Below are positions 24,840-32,981 of a stretch of 43,556 bases of DNA, piece after piece. The notes below the pieces were generated by a model. The model was not told the DNA's origin, made no database searches, and saw only the letters and a program-made list of their open reading frames with translations. The position numbers and the translations under genes were made by a program. This DNA comes from Micromonospora solifontis. GTDB lineage: Bacteria > Actinomycetota > Actinomycetes > Mycobacteriales > Micromonosporaceae. The DNA lies in contig NZ_RJLN01000046.1 in the NCBI RefSeq assembly GCF_003725545.1, forward strand, positions 1-43,556, read 5' to 3'. Within the stretch, counting starts at the first letter, position 1, and each line of letters opens with the position of its first letter.

Positions 24840-24853
24840 GCCGCGCCGTCCGC

Positions 24854-24910
24854 CACGTCGGCGAGGTGGGGGTGTCCGCACCGCGAGGTCACCGCCACCT
24901 CGCCGATGTG
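24854..24910. repeat. Palindromic element, family C
   Basis: CACGTCGGCGAGGTGG (24854-24869) and CCACCTCGCCGATGTG (24895-24910) pair with one mismatch in 16. The 25-base loop contains CGCGAGGTCACCG, which could compete for the same arm. It follows the M16 operon and could serve as its terminator. Confidence 0.65.
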
Positions 24911-24982
24911 ATTCCGGTCGCGTTGTCCCGGCGGCCGGCCCGCGCGATGGGAAAGGCTTCCCGCTCGGACCGCTCCGCTCGG

Positions 24983-24988
24983 TAGCCT
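24983..24988 (+). promoter_or_regulatory. -10 box (TAGCCT) of asd
   Basis: TAGCCT ends seven bases before ATG 24996. Confidence 0.55.
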
Positions 24989-24995
24989 CGCGGGC

Positions 24996-26021
24996 ATGAG
25001 GATCGGCATTGTGGGGGCCACCGGCCAGGTCGGTGGCGTGATGCGGCAGGTGCTGGCGGAGCGCGACTTCCCGGCGGAACAGGTGCGGTTGTTCGCCTCG
25101 GCCCGGTCGGCCGGGCGCACCCTGAACTGGCGGGACGGCGAGGTCACCGTCGAGGACGCGGCCACCGCGGACTACCGGGGCCTGGACATCGTGCTCTTCT
25201 CGGCGGGCAAGGGCACCGCCAAGGAGTTGGCCCCCCGGGTCGCCGAGGCCGGCGCGGTGGTCATCGACAACTCCTCGGCGTTCCGGATGGACCCGCAGGT
25301 GCCGCTGGTGGTCGCCGAGGTCAACCCGCACGCCATCGCCGACCGGCCGAAGGGCATCGTGGCCAACCCCAACTGCACCACCATGGCCGCCATGCCGGTG
25401 CTGCGTCCGCTGCACCAGGAGGCCGAGCTGGTCGGCCTGGTCGTCTCGACCTACCAGGCGGTCTCCGGTGCCGGGCTGGCCGGCGTGGCCGAGCTGGACG
25501 AGCAGGTGCGCAAGGTGGCGGAGCACGCCAGTGGGCTCACCTTCGACGGGTCGGCCGTCGAGTTCCCCGCCCCCCGCTCGTTCGCCCGCCCGATCGCGTT
25601 CAACGTGCTCCCGCTCGCCGGCTCGATCGTCGACGACGGCTCCTTCGAGACCGACGAGGAGCAGAAGCTGCGCAACGAGAGTCGCAAGATCCTGGAGATC
25701 CCCGGGCTGAAGGTCTCCGGCACCTGTGTGCGGGTGCCCGTGTTCACCGGGCACTCGCTCCAGATCAACGCCCGGTTCGCCCGGCCGATCAGCCCGGCCC
25801 GGGCGTACGAGCTGCTGGCGGACGCGCCCGGCGTGGCACTGTCGGACGTGCCGACCCCGCTCCAGGCCGCCGGCCAGGACCCGACGTACGTCGGGCGGAT
25901 CCGCGCCGACGAGACGGTGGAGCACGGCCTCGCCCTCTTCTGCTCCAACGACAACCTCCGCAAGGGCGCCGCCCTCAACGCCGTCCAGCTCGCCGAGCTC
26001 GTCGCCGCCGAACCCCGCTAA
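24996..26021 (+). CDS. asd: Aspartate-semialdehyde dehydrogenase
   Basis: 341 residues. Reduces aspartyl phosphate to aspartate semialdehyde, feeding lysine/diaminopimelate, threonine and methionine synthesis. Features: GATGQVGGVMRQVL (NADP loop), SSAFRMDPQVPLVVAEVNP, catalytic Cys127 in NPNCTTM, the base His253 in TGHSLQIN. Full length. ATG 24996 has the TAGCCT box seven bases upstream and no ribosome site, so a leaderless message is likely. lysC, often upstream of asd in actinobacteria, is not present here. Confidence 0.97.
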   Translation: MRIGIVGATGQVGGVMRQVLAERDFPAEQVRLFASARSAGRTLNWRDGEVTVEDAATADYRGLDIVLFSAGKGTAKELAPRVAEAGAVVIDNSSAFRMDPQVPLVVAEVNPHAIADRPKGIVANPNCTTMAAMPVLRPLHQEAELVGLVVSTYQAVSGAGLAGVAELDEQVRKVAEHASGLTFDGSAVEFPAPRSFARPIAFNVLPLAGSIVDDGSFETDEEQKLRNESRKILEIPGLKVSGTCVRVPVFTGHSLQINARFARPISPARAYELLADAPGVALSDVPTPLQAAGQDPTYVGRIRADETVEHGLALFCSNDNLRKGAALNAVQLAELVAAEPR

Positions 26022-26047
26022 CCCCCCGCCCCGCGCCCCCACCCGCT

Positions 26048-26120
26048 GCCGATCTTGCACTTTCGGCTCGACTTCCGCGGCCTTTGCGCCATTTGCCGGC
26101 ACCAGCAGTGCAAGATCGGC
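26048..26120. repeat. Palindromic element, family B
   Basis: Perfect 14-bp arms GCCGATCTTGCACT (26048-26061) and AGTGCAAGATCGGC (26107-26120) around a 45-base loop. It lies 26 bases after asd, so it may end that transcript; the long loop and AT-rich arm cores differ from a simple terminator. Confidence 0.7.
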
Positions 26121-26156
26121 GACGGTGGGGACGACATGTTGAAACGGGAGGTTGTC

Positions 26157-26597
26157 ATGGATGGCGAGCGGGCTCAGCGGGGGCTGACCGGGCTCATCGC
26201 TGGTGGGCGGCTCGGGGTGCTTGCCACGCTCAAGCGGGACGGCCGGCCGCAGCTGTCCAATGTGATCTACTCCTTCGACCGCGGGGCCGGCCTGATCCGC
26301 GTCTCGGTCACCGACGGGCGGGCCAAGACCGCCAACCTGCGCCGGGATCCCCGGGCCAGCTTCCACGTCAGCAGCGCGGACGGCTGGGCGTACGCGGTGG
26401 CGGAGGCCCGGGCCGAGCTGACCCCGGTGGCCGAGCGGCCGGACGACCCGACCGTCGAGGAACTCGTCGGGCTCTACCGGGCGGTGCAGGGCGAACACCC
26501 GGACTGGGACGACTTCCGGCGGGCCATGGTCGCCGAGCGCCGCCTCGTGCTCCGGCTGCATGTCGAGCGGGTCTACGGGATGCCGCCGCGCGGCTGA
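26157..26597 (+). CDS. F420-dependent PPOX-class oxidoreductase
   Basis: 146-residue split-barrel flavin/deazaflavin protein. GRLGVLATLKRDGRPQLSNV and TDGRAKTANLRRDPRASFHV match the actinobacterial PPOX F420-dependent group, and the C-terminus RRLVLRLHVERVYGM is typical. Likely a reductase using F420H2 on an unknown substrate. ATG 26157 follows GGGAGG by five bases; earlier in-frame ATGs fall within or near the palindrome and lack a ribosome site. Confidence 0.87.
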   Translation: MDGERAQRGLTGLIAGGRLGVLATLKRDGRPQLSNVIYSFDRGAGLIRVSVTDGRAKTANLRRDPRASFHVSSADGWAYAVAEARAELTPVAERPDDPTVEELVGLYRAVQGEHPDWDDFRRAMVAERRLVLRLHVERVYGMPPRG

Positions 26598-26627
26598 CGG
26601 CCGCGGCGTCACCGCCCCGCCGGCCCG

Positions 26628-26653
26628 GTTACCCCGGCCCGGGCGGCGGGTAG
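26628..26653 (+). promoter_or_regulatory. Possible stress-sigma-like promoter of the CBS gene
   Basis: GTTA (26628-26631), 16 bases, GGGTAG (26648-26653); 31 bases before ATG 26685, with GAGAGGGG between. Confidence 0.35.
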
Positions 26654-26684
26654 ACCGCGGTGCCGACACCGAGAGGGGAGCACC

Positions 26685-27101
26685 ATGACAACGGTCGGAG
26701 AGTTCATGACGACCCGGTTGGTGACGATGGACGGCAACGACACCCTCACCGCCGCGGCGCAGGAGATGCGCGACAGCGCCATCGGCGACGTGGTGGTGAC
26801 CGACGGCGACAACGTGGTCGGCATCGTCACGGACCGGGACATCACGGTCCGCGGCGTCGCCGAGAACATGGACCCCAGCACCACCCGGCTCAACCAGATC
26901 ACCAGCAAGGACGTGGTGACGGTGAGCCAGTACGACGACGCGGTCGCCGCCGCGGACCTGATGCGGACGTACGCCGTACGGCGGCTGCCGGTGATCGACG
27001 ACGGCCGGCTGGTCGGGTTGGTCTCCATGGGCGACCTCGCCGTCGAACGGGAACCCCAGTCGGTGCTCGCCGACATCAGCGCCGACGAACCCAACAACTG
27101 A
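26685..27101 (+). CDS. CBS-domain protein
   Basis: 138 residues made of two CBS motifs: residues about 8-60 (MTTRLVTMDGNDTLTAAAQE, GIVTDRDITVRGV) and about 73-130 (DVVTVSQYDDAVAAADLMRT, RRLPVIDDGRLVGLVSMGDL). Such stand-alone pairs bind adenine nucleotides and are often general-stress proteins in actinobacteria. ATG 26685 follows GAGGGGAG. A GGGTAG promoter-like box lies upstream. Target unknown. Confidence 0.92.
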   Translation: MTTVGEFMTTRLVTMDGNDTLTAAAQEMRDSAIGDVVVTDGDNVVGIVTDRDITVRGVAENMDPSTTRLNQITSKDVVTVSQYDDAVAAADLMRTYAVRRLPVIDDGRLVGLVSMGDLAVEREPQSVLADISADEPNN

Positions 27102-27117
27102 CCTGCCCGCCGCGGTG

Positions 27118-27146
27118 ACGCCGACCTCCGGTTCGGGGGTCGGCGT
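27118..27146 (+). terminator. Terminator after the CBS gene
   Basis: ACGCCGACC / GGTCGGCGT stem with an inner CC/GG pairing, ending in TTCGCGTCC, 17 bases after the stop. Confidence 0.7.
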
Positions 27147-27286
27147 TCGCGTCCCCGCCGGACGTCACCGCCCGTGGCGACGGCGTCGCCGCGCACGACT
27201 CACCCGAACCGGGCGAGGTTGACCCCGTACCCGGCGGGGACCCCTCCTCGGACGCCACGCCGCGCATCCCGGGAGGAGTGGAACCG

Positions 27287-27658
27287 ATGGTGGACGCGAC
27301 CATGAGGTTCTTCGAGGACCTCGACCGGCGGGGGTTCGAGCCCCTGTTGGCGAAGACCGCCGGAACCCTGCGTTTCGACCTGCACGAGGGGGCCCACACG
27401 ACGCACTGGCTGCTGGAGATCGATCGGGGCAAGCTCCAGGTCCGGCAGGAGGACCGGGAGGCGGACACGGTGGTGGGGACCGGGCCCCGGCTCTTCGACG
27501 AGCTGGTCTGCGGCAAGGAGAACGGCATCGCGGCCCTCCTGCGCGGCGACATGACCGTGGCCGGCGACCTGCGGCTGGTGCTCCAGGTCGAACGGCTCTT
27601 CCCCGGCCCACCGGACTCCCGTGGGCCGCACCACGCGTTCCGGAGGGAGGGACTCTGA
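27287..27658 (+). CDS. SCP2-like sterol-carrier-fold protein
   Basis: 123 residues. FFEDLDRRGFEPLLAKTAGTLRFDL followed by HWLLEIDRGKLQVRQ and DTVVGTGPRLFDELVCGKEN, then a terminal LLRGDMTVAGDLRLVL, is the order of an SCP2-type hydrophobic-ligand domain (the GDM-V-GD-RL ending is typical). ATG 27287 is eight bases after GGGAGGAG, better placed than GTG 27278. Its stop overlaps the start of the debranching-type enzyme (TGATG), so the two proteins are made together; why a lipid-fold protein is paired with a glycosidase is unclear. Confidence 0.8.
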   Translation: MVDATMRFFEDLDRRGFEPLLAKTAGTLRFDLHEGAHTTHWLLEIDRGKLQVRQEDREADTVVGTGPRLFDELVCGKENGIAALLRGDMTVAGDLRLVLQVERLFPGPPDSRGPHHAFRREGL

Positions 27659-29721
27659 TGGCCGACACCAATACCGTCCGGATCCTCGACGGCAACACCT
27701 TCGTGGTCTCCGAGGACACCGGGGACATCGAGGCCACCCCGAGCGAGCCGACCGGCCTCTTCTCCATCGACACCCGGTTCCTGTCCCGCTGGGTGCTGAC
27801 CGTCAACGGCGAGCGGCTCAATGCCCTCTCCTACGACGACCTCCAGTACTACGAGGCGCGGTTCTTCCTGGTCCCCGGCATGGCCACGCACTACGTCGAC
27901 GCGAAATTGTCGATCATCCGGGAGCGGGCGGTGGGCGGCAGCTTCCGCGAGACCCTGACCATCCTCAACCACGACGAGAAGGCGGTGGACCTGGAGGTGC
28001 GGATGGCCGCGGCCTCCGACTTCGCCGACCTCTTCCAGGTCAAGGACGAGATCCTGAACAAGAAGGGTGAGCTTTACAGCGAGGCCGAGGCGGACCGGCT
28101 GCGGCTCGGCTACCGGCGCGGGAACTTCCGGCGGGAGACCGTGATCACCTGCTCCCGGCCGGCCCGGTACGACCGCGAGGGCTTCGCCTTCACCCTCCAC
28201 CTGGAACCCAACGAGCAGTGGGAAACCGCCATCGACGTGCAGACCTTCGCGGTCGGCCCGGGCGGTCGGGACCTGCGGATGGGGCTGCGCGCGCACGGGA
28301 CCGAGCGGCTGGCCCTCCAGCACGACCTGGAGGAGTGGATCGCCAAGGCGCCGAAGGTGAACACCGAGCACGAGCAGCTCGGATCCACCTACCGGCGCAG
28401 CCTGATCGACCTGGCCGCGTTGCGGTTCTCGCCGCTCTCCCTCGGCGGGCAGACGCTGCCCGCCGCCGGCCTGCCCTGGTTCATGACCATGTTCGGCCGG
28501 GACAGCATCCTGACCTGCCTCCAGGTGCTGCCGTTCGCGCCGGACATGTCCAAGACCACGCTGCGGATCCTCGCCGCGTTGCAGGGCACCCGGTTCGACG
28601 ACTTCCGCGACGAGGACCCGGGCCGCATCCTGCACGAGATGCGGTACGGAGAGACGTCCGCCTTCGAGGAGCAGCCGCACTCGCCGTACTACGGCTCGGT
28701 GGACGCCACGCCGCTGTTCGTGGTGCTGCTCGACGAGTACGAGAAGTGGACCGGCGACATCGCGCTGGTCAAGGAGCTGGAACACGAGTGCCGGGCGGCG
28801 CTGCACTGGATCGACGACTACGCCGACCTGGTCGGCAACGGCTACATCTGGTACGAGCGCCGCAACACCGACACCGGCCTGGAGAACCAGTGCTGGAAGG
28901 ACTCCTGGGACTCCATCTCGTACTCCGACGGCACGCTGCCGCCGTTCCCCCGGGCCACCTGCGAGGTGCAGGGGTACGCGTACGACGCGAAGGTGCGGGC
29001 CGCCCGGCTGGCCCGGGAGTTCTGGGACGACCCGGCGTACGCCGACCAGTTGGAGCGGGAGGCCGCGGCGCTGAAGGAGCGGTTCAACCGGGACTGGTGG
29101 GTGCCGGACGGCGAGTTCTACGCCCTCGCCCTGGACCCCAACGGCCGGCGGTGCGACGTGCTCAGCTCCAACATGGGGCACCTGCTGTGGAGCGGCATCG
29201 TCGACGACGAGCGGGCGGCGAAGGTCGCCGAGCATCTGGTGGGGCCCCGGCTCTGGTCCGGCTGGGGGGTGCGCACGCTGGCCGAGGGCGAGGTCCGCTA
29301 CAACCCGATCGGCTACCACAACGGCACGATCTGGCCGTTCGACAACTCCTTCGTCGCCTGGGGACTGCGCCGCTACGGCTTCGCGGAGGAGGCCGCGACC
29401 ATCGCCAGCGGCATCCTGGACGCGGCGCGGTACTTCGACGGCCGGCTGCCGGAGGCGTTCGGCGGGTACCAGCGGGAGCTGACCAAGTTCCCGGTGGAGT
29501 ACCCGACGGCGTGCAGCCCGCAGGCCTGGTCCACCGGTACCCCGCTGCTGCTGATCCGTACCATGCTCGGGCTGGAGCCGCACGAGGGGCACCTGGCGGT
29601 CGACCCGCGGCTGCCGGTGGGCATGGGCCGGATCGAGGTGCTGGACATTCCCGGCCGGTGGGGCCGGGTGGACGCCTTCGCCCGGGGCCGGCTGAAGCTG
29701 GACGACGTGGCCGCCGGCTGA
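27658..29721 (+). CDS. Glycogen-debranching-type amylo-alpha-1,6-glucosidase
   Basis: 687 residues. N-terminal beta-rich domain (about 1-200: VVSEDTGDIEATPSEPTGLF, DTRFLSRWVLTVNG) of the GDE_N-bis type, then an (alpha/alpha)6 barrel glycosidase: LPWFMTMFGRDSILTCLQ, NQCWKDSWDSISYSDG, EVQGYAYDAK, SSNMGHLLWSGI, and NPIGYHNGTIWPFDNS. Acidic residues in GRDS and KDSWDS are probable active-site positions. No signal peptide, so cytoplasmic. The likely substrate is a branched alpha-glucan, but homologues in this class are often uncharacterised. Coupled to the SCP2-like gene; no glg genes are nearby. Confidence 0.88.
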   Translation: MADTNTVRILDGNTFVVSEDTGDIEATPSEPTGLFSIDTRFLSRWVLTVNGERLNALSYDDLQYYEARFFLVPGMATHYVDAKLSIIRERAVGGSFRETLTILNHDEKAVDLEVRMAAASDFADLFQVKDEILNKKGELYSEAEADRLRLGYRRGNFRRETVITCSRPARYDREGFAFTLHLEPNEQWETAIDVQTFAVGPGGRDLRMGLRAHGTERLALQHDLEEWIAKAPKVNTEHEQLGSTYRRSLIDLAALRFSPLSLGGQTLPAAGLPWFMTMFGRDSILTCLQVLPFAPDMSKTTLRILAALQGTRFDDFRDEDPGRILHEMRYGETSAFEEQPHSPYYGSVDATPLFVVLLDEYEKWTGDIALVKELEHECRAALHWIDDYADLVGNGYIWYERRNTDTGLENQCWKDSWDSISYSDGTLPPFPRATCEVQGYAYDAKVRAARLAREFWDDPAYADQLEREAAALKERFNRDWWVPDGEFYALALDPNGRRCDVLSSNMGHLLWSGIVDDERAAKVAEHLVGPRLWSGWGVRTLAEGEVRYNPIGYHNGTIWPFDNSFVAWGLRRYGFAEEAATIASGILDAARYFDGRLPEAFGGYQRELTKFPVEYPTACSPQAWSTGTPLLLIRTMLGLEPHEGHLAVDPRLPVGMGRIEVLDIPGRWGRVDAFARGRLKLDDVAAG

Positions 29722-29734
29722 GGCGGCCGGTGCC

Positions 29735-29770
29735 GGCGGCGCCGTCGACCCACGGGTCGACGGCGCCGCC
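29735..29770. terminator. Bidirectional terminator
   Basis: 17-bp stem GGCGGCGCCGTCGACCC / GGGTCGACGGCGCCGCC with the tip opened, between the debranching gene and the convergent VOC gene. Confidence 0.85.
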
Positions 29771-29773
29771 CGC

Positions 29774-30166
29774 TCAGTGGCCGGCCAGCAGCGGGTCGGC
29801 GTGCGCCTCCGTGCGGGGGAGCAGGCAGAACTCGTTCCCCTCCGGGTCGGCCAGCACGGTCCACCGGGGCAGCTCGCGGACCACGGTCGCGCCCGCCTCC
29901 AGCACCGCCGCCCGCTCCTCCGCGTCGCCGACCAGGTCGAGGTGGATCCGGCCGGCGGCGGGCAGGTCCTCGGCGGGACTGATCCAGATGTCCGGCCGGT
30001 GCCCGGACGGGTCCCGCAGCAGCACCGCCTCGGTCGGGGCGAGCGAGCGTTCGGCGAGCTTCGCCCGGTCCTCGTCGACCACGGGCAGCCCGGTCACCGC
30101 GCTCCAGAACGGGGCGAGCAGGTACGGGTCGCGGCAGTGGATGACGATCGCGGCGAGGTCGGGCAT
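29774..30166 (-). CDS. VOC-family (glyoxalase-like) protein
   Basis: 130 residues, one vicinal-oxygen-chelate domain built from two beta-alpha-beta units: IVIHCRDPYLLAPFWSAVTG at the start, RIHLDLV in the middle and VLADPEGNEFCLLPR at the end. His and Glu residues at metal-binding positions (HLDL, EFCL) are present, but substrate cannot be told; many relatives are annotated as glyoxalase or antibiotic resistance without proof. A TACGGT box lies six bases before ATG 30166. Confidence 0.88.
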   Translation of the reverse strand: MPDLAAIVIHCRDPYLLAPFWSAVTGLPVVDEDRAKLAERSLAPTEAVLLRDPSGHRPDIWISPAEDLPAAGRIHLDLVGDAEERAAVLEAGATVVRELPRWTVLADPEGNEFCLLPRTEAHADPLLAGH

Positions 30167-30172
30167 GCCCTG

Positions 30173-30178
30173 ACCGTA
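30173..30178 (-). promoter_or_regulatory. -10 box (TACGGT) of the VOC gene
   Basis: Minus-strand TACGGT, six bases before ATG 30166. Confidence 0.45.
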
Positions 30179-30184
30179 GTCGGC

Positions 30185-30505
30185 TCAACCGACCCGCAGG
30201 ACGGTGTCCAGGAACGCGGCGGTGACCGCCCGGATGTCCGGCCGGGCCAGGTCGAGGGCGTGCCCGCCGTGGGTGAGCCAGGCGTGCGCGGGATGGCCCG
30301 CGGCGAGCAGCCGGCGCGCCAGTTCGAGCGCCTGGCCGGCGGGCACCGACGCGTCCTCCCGGCCGTGCACGAGCAGCACCGGCACCCGGGTGCCGAGGTG
30401 GGTGGCGACGGTCGCGTCGACCCGCGCAGGGCGAGGTGCAGGGCCAGCATCGCGCCGGCCGAGTCGCCCCCCGTGGATCCAGAGCAGCACCGCGCGTTTC
30501 GTCAT
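30185..30505 (-). pseudogene. Alpha/beta-hydrolase relic with internal deletions
   Basis: The open frame gives 106 residues, too short for the fold. Its start, AVLLWIHGG, is the oxyanion block; its end, RVPVLLVHGREDASVPAGQA with LTHGGHALD, carries the Asp and His of a catalytic triad. The nucleophile elbow GGDSAGAMLALHLALR is present but only in a shifted frame, directly after the HGG (in intact enzymes about 70 residues separate them). The in-frame middle (LGRRDAGPAPRPA) is nonsense. This is best explained by a hydrolase gene reduced to three pieces by deletions. A real short protein is possible but would lack the catalytic serine. Confidence 0.65.
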
Positions 30506-30615
30506 CCCGCCATGGTGTCCGCTCGCGGTGCCGCCCGCGACTCCGCTCTGCCGAGGGCAGACGGCGGGTGGCCGGCGCCACCGTTCGCCCCTACGGTCGG
30601 GTAACCTACTCGGGG

Positions 30616-30621
30616 TAAAGT
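30616..30621 (+). promoter_or_regulatory. -10 box (TAAAGT) of the acyltransferase gene
   Basis: TAAAGT ends six bases before ATG 30628; a second candidate, TAACCT, lies at 30602-30607. Confidence 0.5.
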
Positions 30622-30627
30622 TGGCGG

Positions 30628-31377
30628 ATGCCGGAACTCGTGTACCCGCCCGTGATCGCCGCCGCCAGGACGATGTTCCGGGTCCTCGACCTTCGCCTGA
30701 CCGTCGAGGGCAGCCATCACGTGCCGCGTACCGGCGGTGCCGTCATGGCCAGCAACCACGTCAGCTACCTGGACTTCATCTTCTGCGGGTACGGGGCGTT
30801 GGAGTCCCGCCGCCTGGTCCGGTTCATGGCGAAGGACTCTGTCTTCCGGCACAAGGTCTCCGGCCCGCTGATGCGCGGCATGAAGCACATCTCGGTGAAC
30901 CGGGCGGCCGGCGCGGGGTCGTACGCCACGGCGGTCGGCGCGCTGCGCCGGGGCGAGGTGGTCGGGGTCTTCCCGGAGGCCACCATCAGCCGCTCCTTCA
31001 CCGTCAAGGGCCTGAAGAACGGCGCCGCCCGGATGGCGCAGGAGGCCGCGGTGCCGCTGCTGCCGGTCGCGCTCTGGGGCACCCAGCGACTCTGGACCAA
31101 GGGCCGACCCCGCACCCTGACCCGCCGGCACACCCCGATCACCGTCCTGGTCGGCGAGCCGATGGACCCGGCCGCGTACCCGGACGCCAACACCATGACC
31201 GCCGAGCTGCGCAACCGGCTGGCCGCACTGGTCGACCGGGCCCAGCGGGAGTACCCGGAGCAGCCCGCCGACGCGGACGACGCCTGGTGGCAGCCGGCGC
31301 ACCTCGGCGGCGCCGCGCCCACCCCCGAGGAGGCCGCGGAGCTGGACCGCTCGGGCCGCCGCGCGGCCACCTCCTGA
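30628..31377 (+). CDS. 1-acyl-sn-glycerol-3-phosphate acyltransferase (PlsC family)
   Basis: 249 residues. Block I NHVSYLD (His44, Asp49, the HX4D catalytic pair), block II around RFMAKDSVF, block III FPEATIS (Glu117), block IV LLPVALWGTQ. It transfers a fatty acyl chain to a lysophospholipid at the membrane surface. No membrane helix is obvious, so peripheral binding is likely. The last 40 residues (DADDAWWQPAHLGGAAPTPE) are a variable acidic tail. Stand-alone gene with a TAAAGT box six bases upstream. Confidence 0.92.
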   Translation: MPELVYPPVIAAARTMFRVLDLRLTVEGSHHVPRTGGAVMASNHVSYLDFIFCGYGALESRRLVRFMAKDSVFRHKVSGPLMRGMKHISVNRAAGAGSYATAVGALRRGEVVGVFPEATISRSFTVKGLKNGAARMAQEAAVPLLPVALWGTQRLWTKGRPRTLTRRHTPITVLVGEPMDPAAYPDANTMTAELRNRLAALVDRAQREYPEQPADADDAWWQPAHLGGAAPTPEEAAELDRSGRRAATS

Positions 31378-31447
31378 GCCCGCGCCCCGCCCACGCCCCT
31401 CAGTCCCGCCCGTGCCGTCCAGGTGGGGCCGGTGGTGGTCGGGTGGG

Positions 31448-32191
31448 TCAGCAGGCCGAGCCGGGGCGGCCACGGGCGTCGGACGCCTGGTCTGGCCAGG
31501 CCGAGGTCTCCGCACCGGCCGGGCGGTAGTAGTCGTCCCGGGACAGGAACTCCACCGGCAGCGAACCCGGCAGGGTGACCGCGCCCCGCGCGGGCTCCGG
31601 CGCGCCGCCGACCCGCAGCAGCAGGGTGTCCCGCTCGGGCGGGGAGAGGTCCACCAGTTCCGGATGCACCAGCCGGAACGCCGCCACGGACCGGCGGACC
31701 TGCCGGGCCAGCGCGGTGATCAGGGTGCCCGGGCCGGCCAGGGCGAGCGCCGGCTGCCGGATGGTGCGCAGCGCGTCGCAGACCACCAGCAGCTCGGCCC
31801 CGCCGTCCGGGCCGTCGACCAGCTCCAGCCGGGACGGCCACTGCCAGCGGATCTGCCCGCTGACCAGGCGGGACAGCCGGACCAGGCGCCGGTGCCGGGC
31901 GCCCGTCCGGCCGTCCCGCCCGGGGACCGGGGACAGCTCCGAGCCGGTGCAGACGTACGCGAGCCGGCGGTCGGTCACGGTCACCGTCGCCGGGCCGGGA
32001 AGACTCCACGCCCGGTCGCTCTCGGTGGGGCCCAGCAGGTGCCCGGCCACCCGGATCCGGTGCTGCTCGAGCAGCTGCTCGCCCGGCTCGGGGACCAGCG
32101 CGTACCGCCGGTCGAGCACGGGACGGGTGGGGTCGTCCTCCGCGTCGAAGCGGTGCGGCCCGATGAAGAAGGGAGCTGCGTCCTCCTGCAC
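31448..32191 (-). CDS. Uncharacterised protein downstream of the two-component genes
   Basis: 247 residues from GTG 32191, chosen because GGGAGG is eight bases upstream; GTG 32239 would add 16 residues. The middle (ATVTVTDRRLAYVCTGSELS, then GQIRWQWPSRLELVDG) resembles a PH/GRAM-like barrel as seen in other small actinobacterial proteins; the C-terminus (TLPGSLPVEFLSRDDYYRP) is polar. No signal or membrane segment. It follows the response regulator on the same strand by 73 bases, so it may be in that operon. I do not recognise a named family. Confidence 0.72.
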   Translation of the reverse strand: MQEDAAPFFIGPHRFDAEDDPTRPVLDRRYALVPEPGEQLLEQHRIRVAGHLLGPTESDRAWSLPGPATVTVTDRRLAYVCTGSELSPVPGRDGRTGARHRRLVRLSRLVSGQIRWQWPSRLELVDGPDGGAELLVVCDALRTIRQPALALAGPGTLITALARQVRRSVAAFRLVHPELVDLSPPERDTLLLRVGGAPEPARGAVTLPGSLPVEFLSRDDYYRPAGAETSAWPDQASDARGRPGSAC

Positions 32192-32264
32192 GGTCACGAC
32201 CTCCCGTGGGACGGTTGCGGTACGTAAAGCGTGTCGCACACCACACTGGCTGTCATGACACCCG

Positions 32265-32981
32265 TTAGGGGGTCGGCCGGTCGGTCTGTGCCTGTGACCG
32301 GTAGATGCCGATCTCCTCCGGCCGGACGAGCCCGTCCTCGATCGCCCGGGCGAGCAGGGCCGCCTTCGTGGCGGCCGGCCGGCCCGCCCGGGTGTACTTG
32401 ATCCGCGCCCGGTCCACGTACTGCTTCACGGTGTGCTCGCTGATCCGCATCCGGCGGGCCACCGACGCCTTCGACATGGACTGGAACCACAGCAGCAGGG
32501 CCTCACGTTCCTTGTCGGACAGGGTCGGCCGGTCCGGGCGGGGGTCGCCCACCATCGCCCCGGCCAGCGTGGGCGGCACGTACGGACGGTCGGTCGCCGC
32601 GGCCAGCACGGTCGCCACGCAGTGCTCGCGCCCCTCGTGCTTGGCCAGGAACGCCACCGCCCCGGCGTCCAGCGCGGCGAGCATGGTCTCCGGTTCGGTG
32701 TGCTCGGAGTAGACCACCACCCGGTGCCCGGCGGCGCTCAGCTCGGCCAGCTTGTCGAGCGCCATCCGCCCGTGCAGCCGCAGGTCGAGCAGGACCACGT
32801 CGGCACTCGGGGCGAGCCGCAGCACCTCGTCCGGATCGTCTCCCATGGCCAGTACGCGCAGCCCCGGCTCGCTGGCCAGCCAGGCGCGGACCCCCTCGAT
32901 CACCACCGGGTGGTCGTCCACGATGGCCACCCCGATCGGCCGGCCGCCGGTCACGTCCGCCGCCACCGGGTCTGCGTCCAT
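32265..32981 (-). CDS. NarL/LuxR-family response regulator
   Basis: 238 residues. Receiver domain about 15-130: acidic pair Asp22-Asp23 in VDDHP, phospho-acceptor Asp66 in LLDLRL, Lys114 in FLAKHEG. The LuxR-type DNA-binding domain is about 150-215 (LSDKEREALLLWFQSMSKAS, then MRISEHTVKQYVDRARIKY); its first helix is less canonical than usual. Its start overlaps the end of the degenerate kinase gene by 31 bases. It is the output of the kinase pair upstream; target genes are unknown. Confidence 0.92.
   Translation of the reverse strand: MDADPVAADVTGGRPIGVAIVDDHPVVIEGVRAWLASEPGLRVLAMGDDPDEVLRLAPSADVVLLDLRLHGRMALDKLAELSAAGHRVVVYSEHTEPETMLAALDAGAVAFLAKHEGREHCVATVLAAATDRPYVPPTLAGAMVGDPRPDRPTLSDKEREALLLWFQSMSKASVARRMRISEHTVKQYVDRARIKYTRAGRPAATKAALLARAIEDGLVRPEEIGIYRSQAQTDRPTP

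Noticed and set aside
27076..29592. An 838-codon open frame antisense to the debranching-type gene
   Set aside because: It mirrors the third-position GC pattern of the real gene. Its translation is low-complexity Arg/Gly/Pro/Val without domains.
30159..30183. GTTG-N15-GGGCAT before the VOC gene as a stress-sigma promoter
   Set aside because: The would-be -10 includes the start codon itself. TACGGT six bases before ATG is a better fit.
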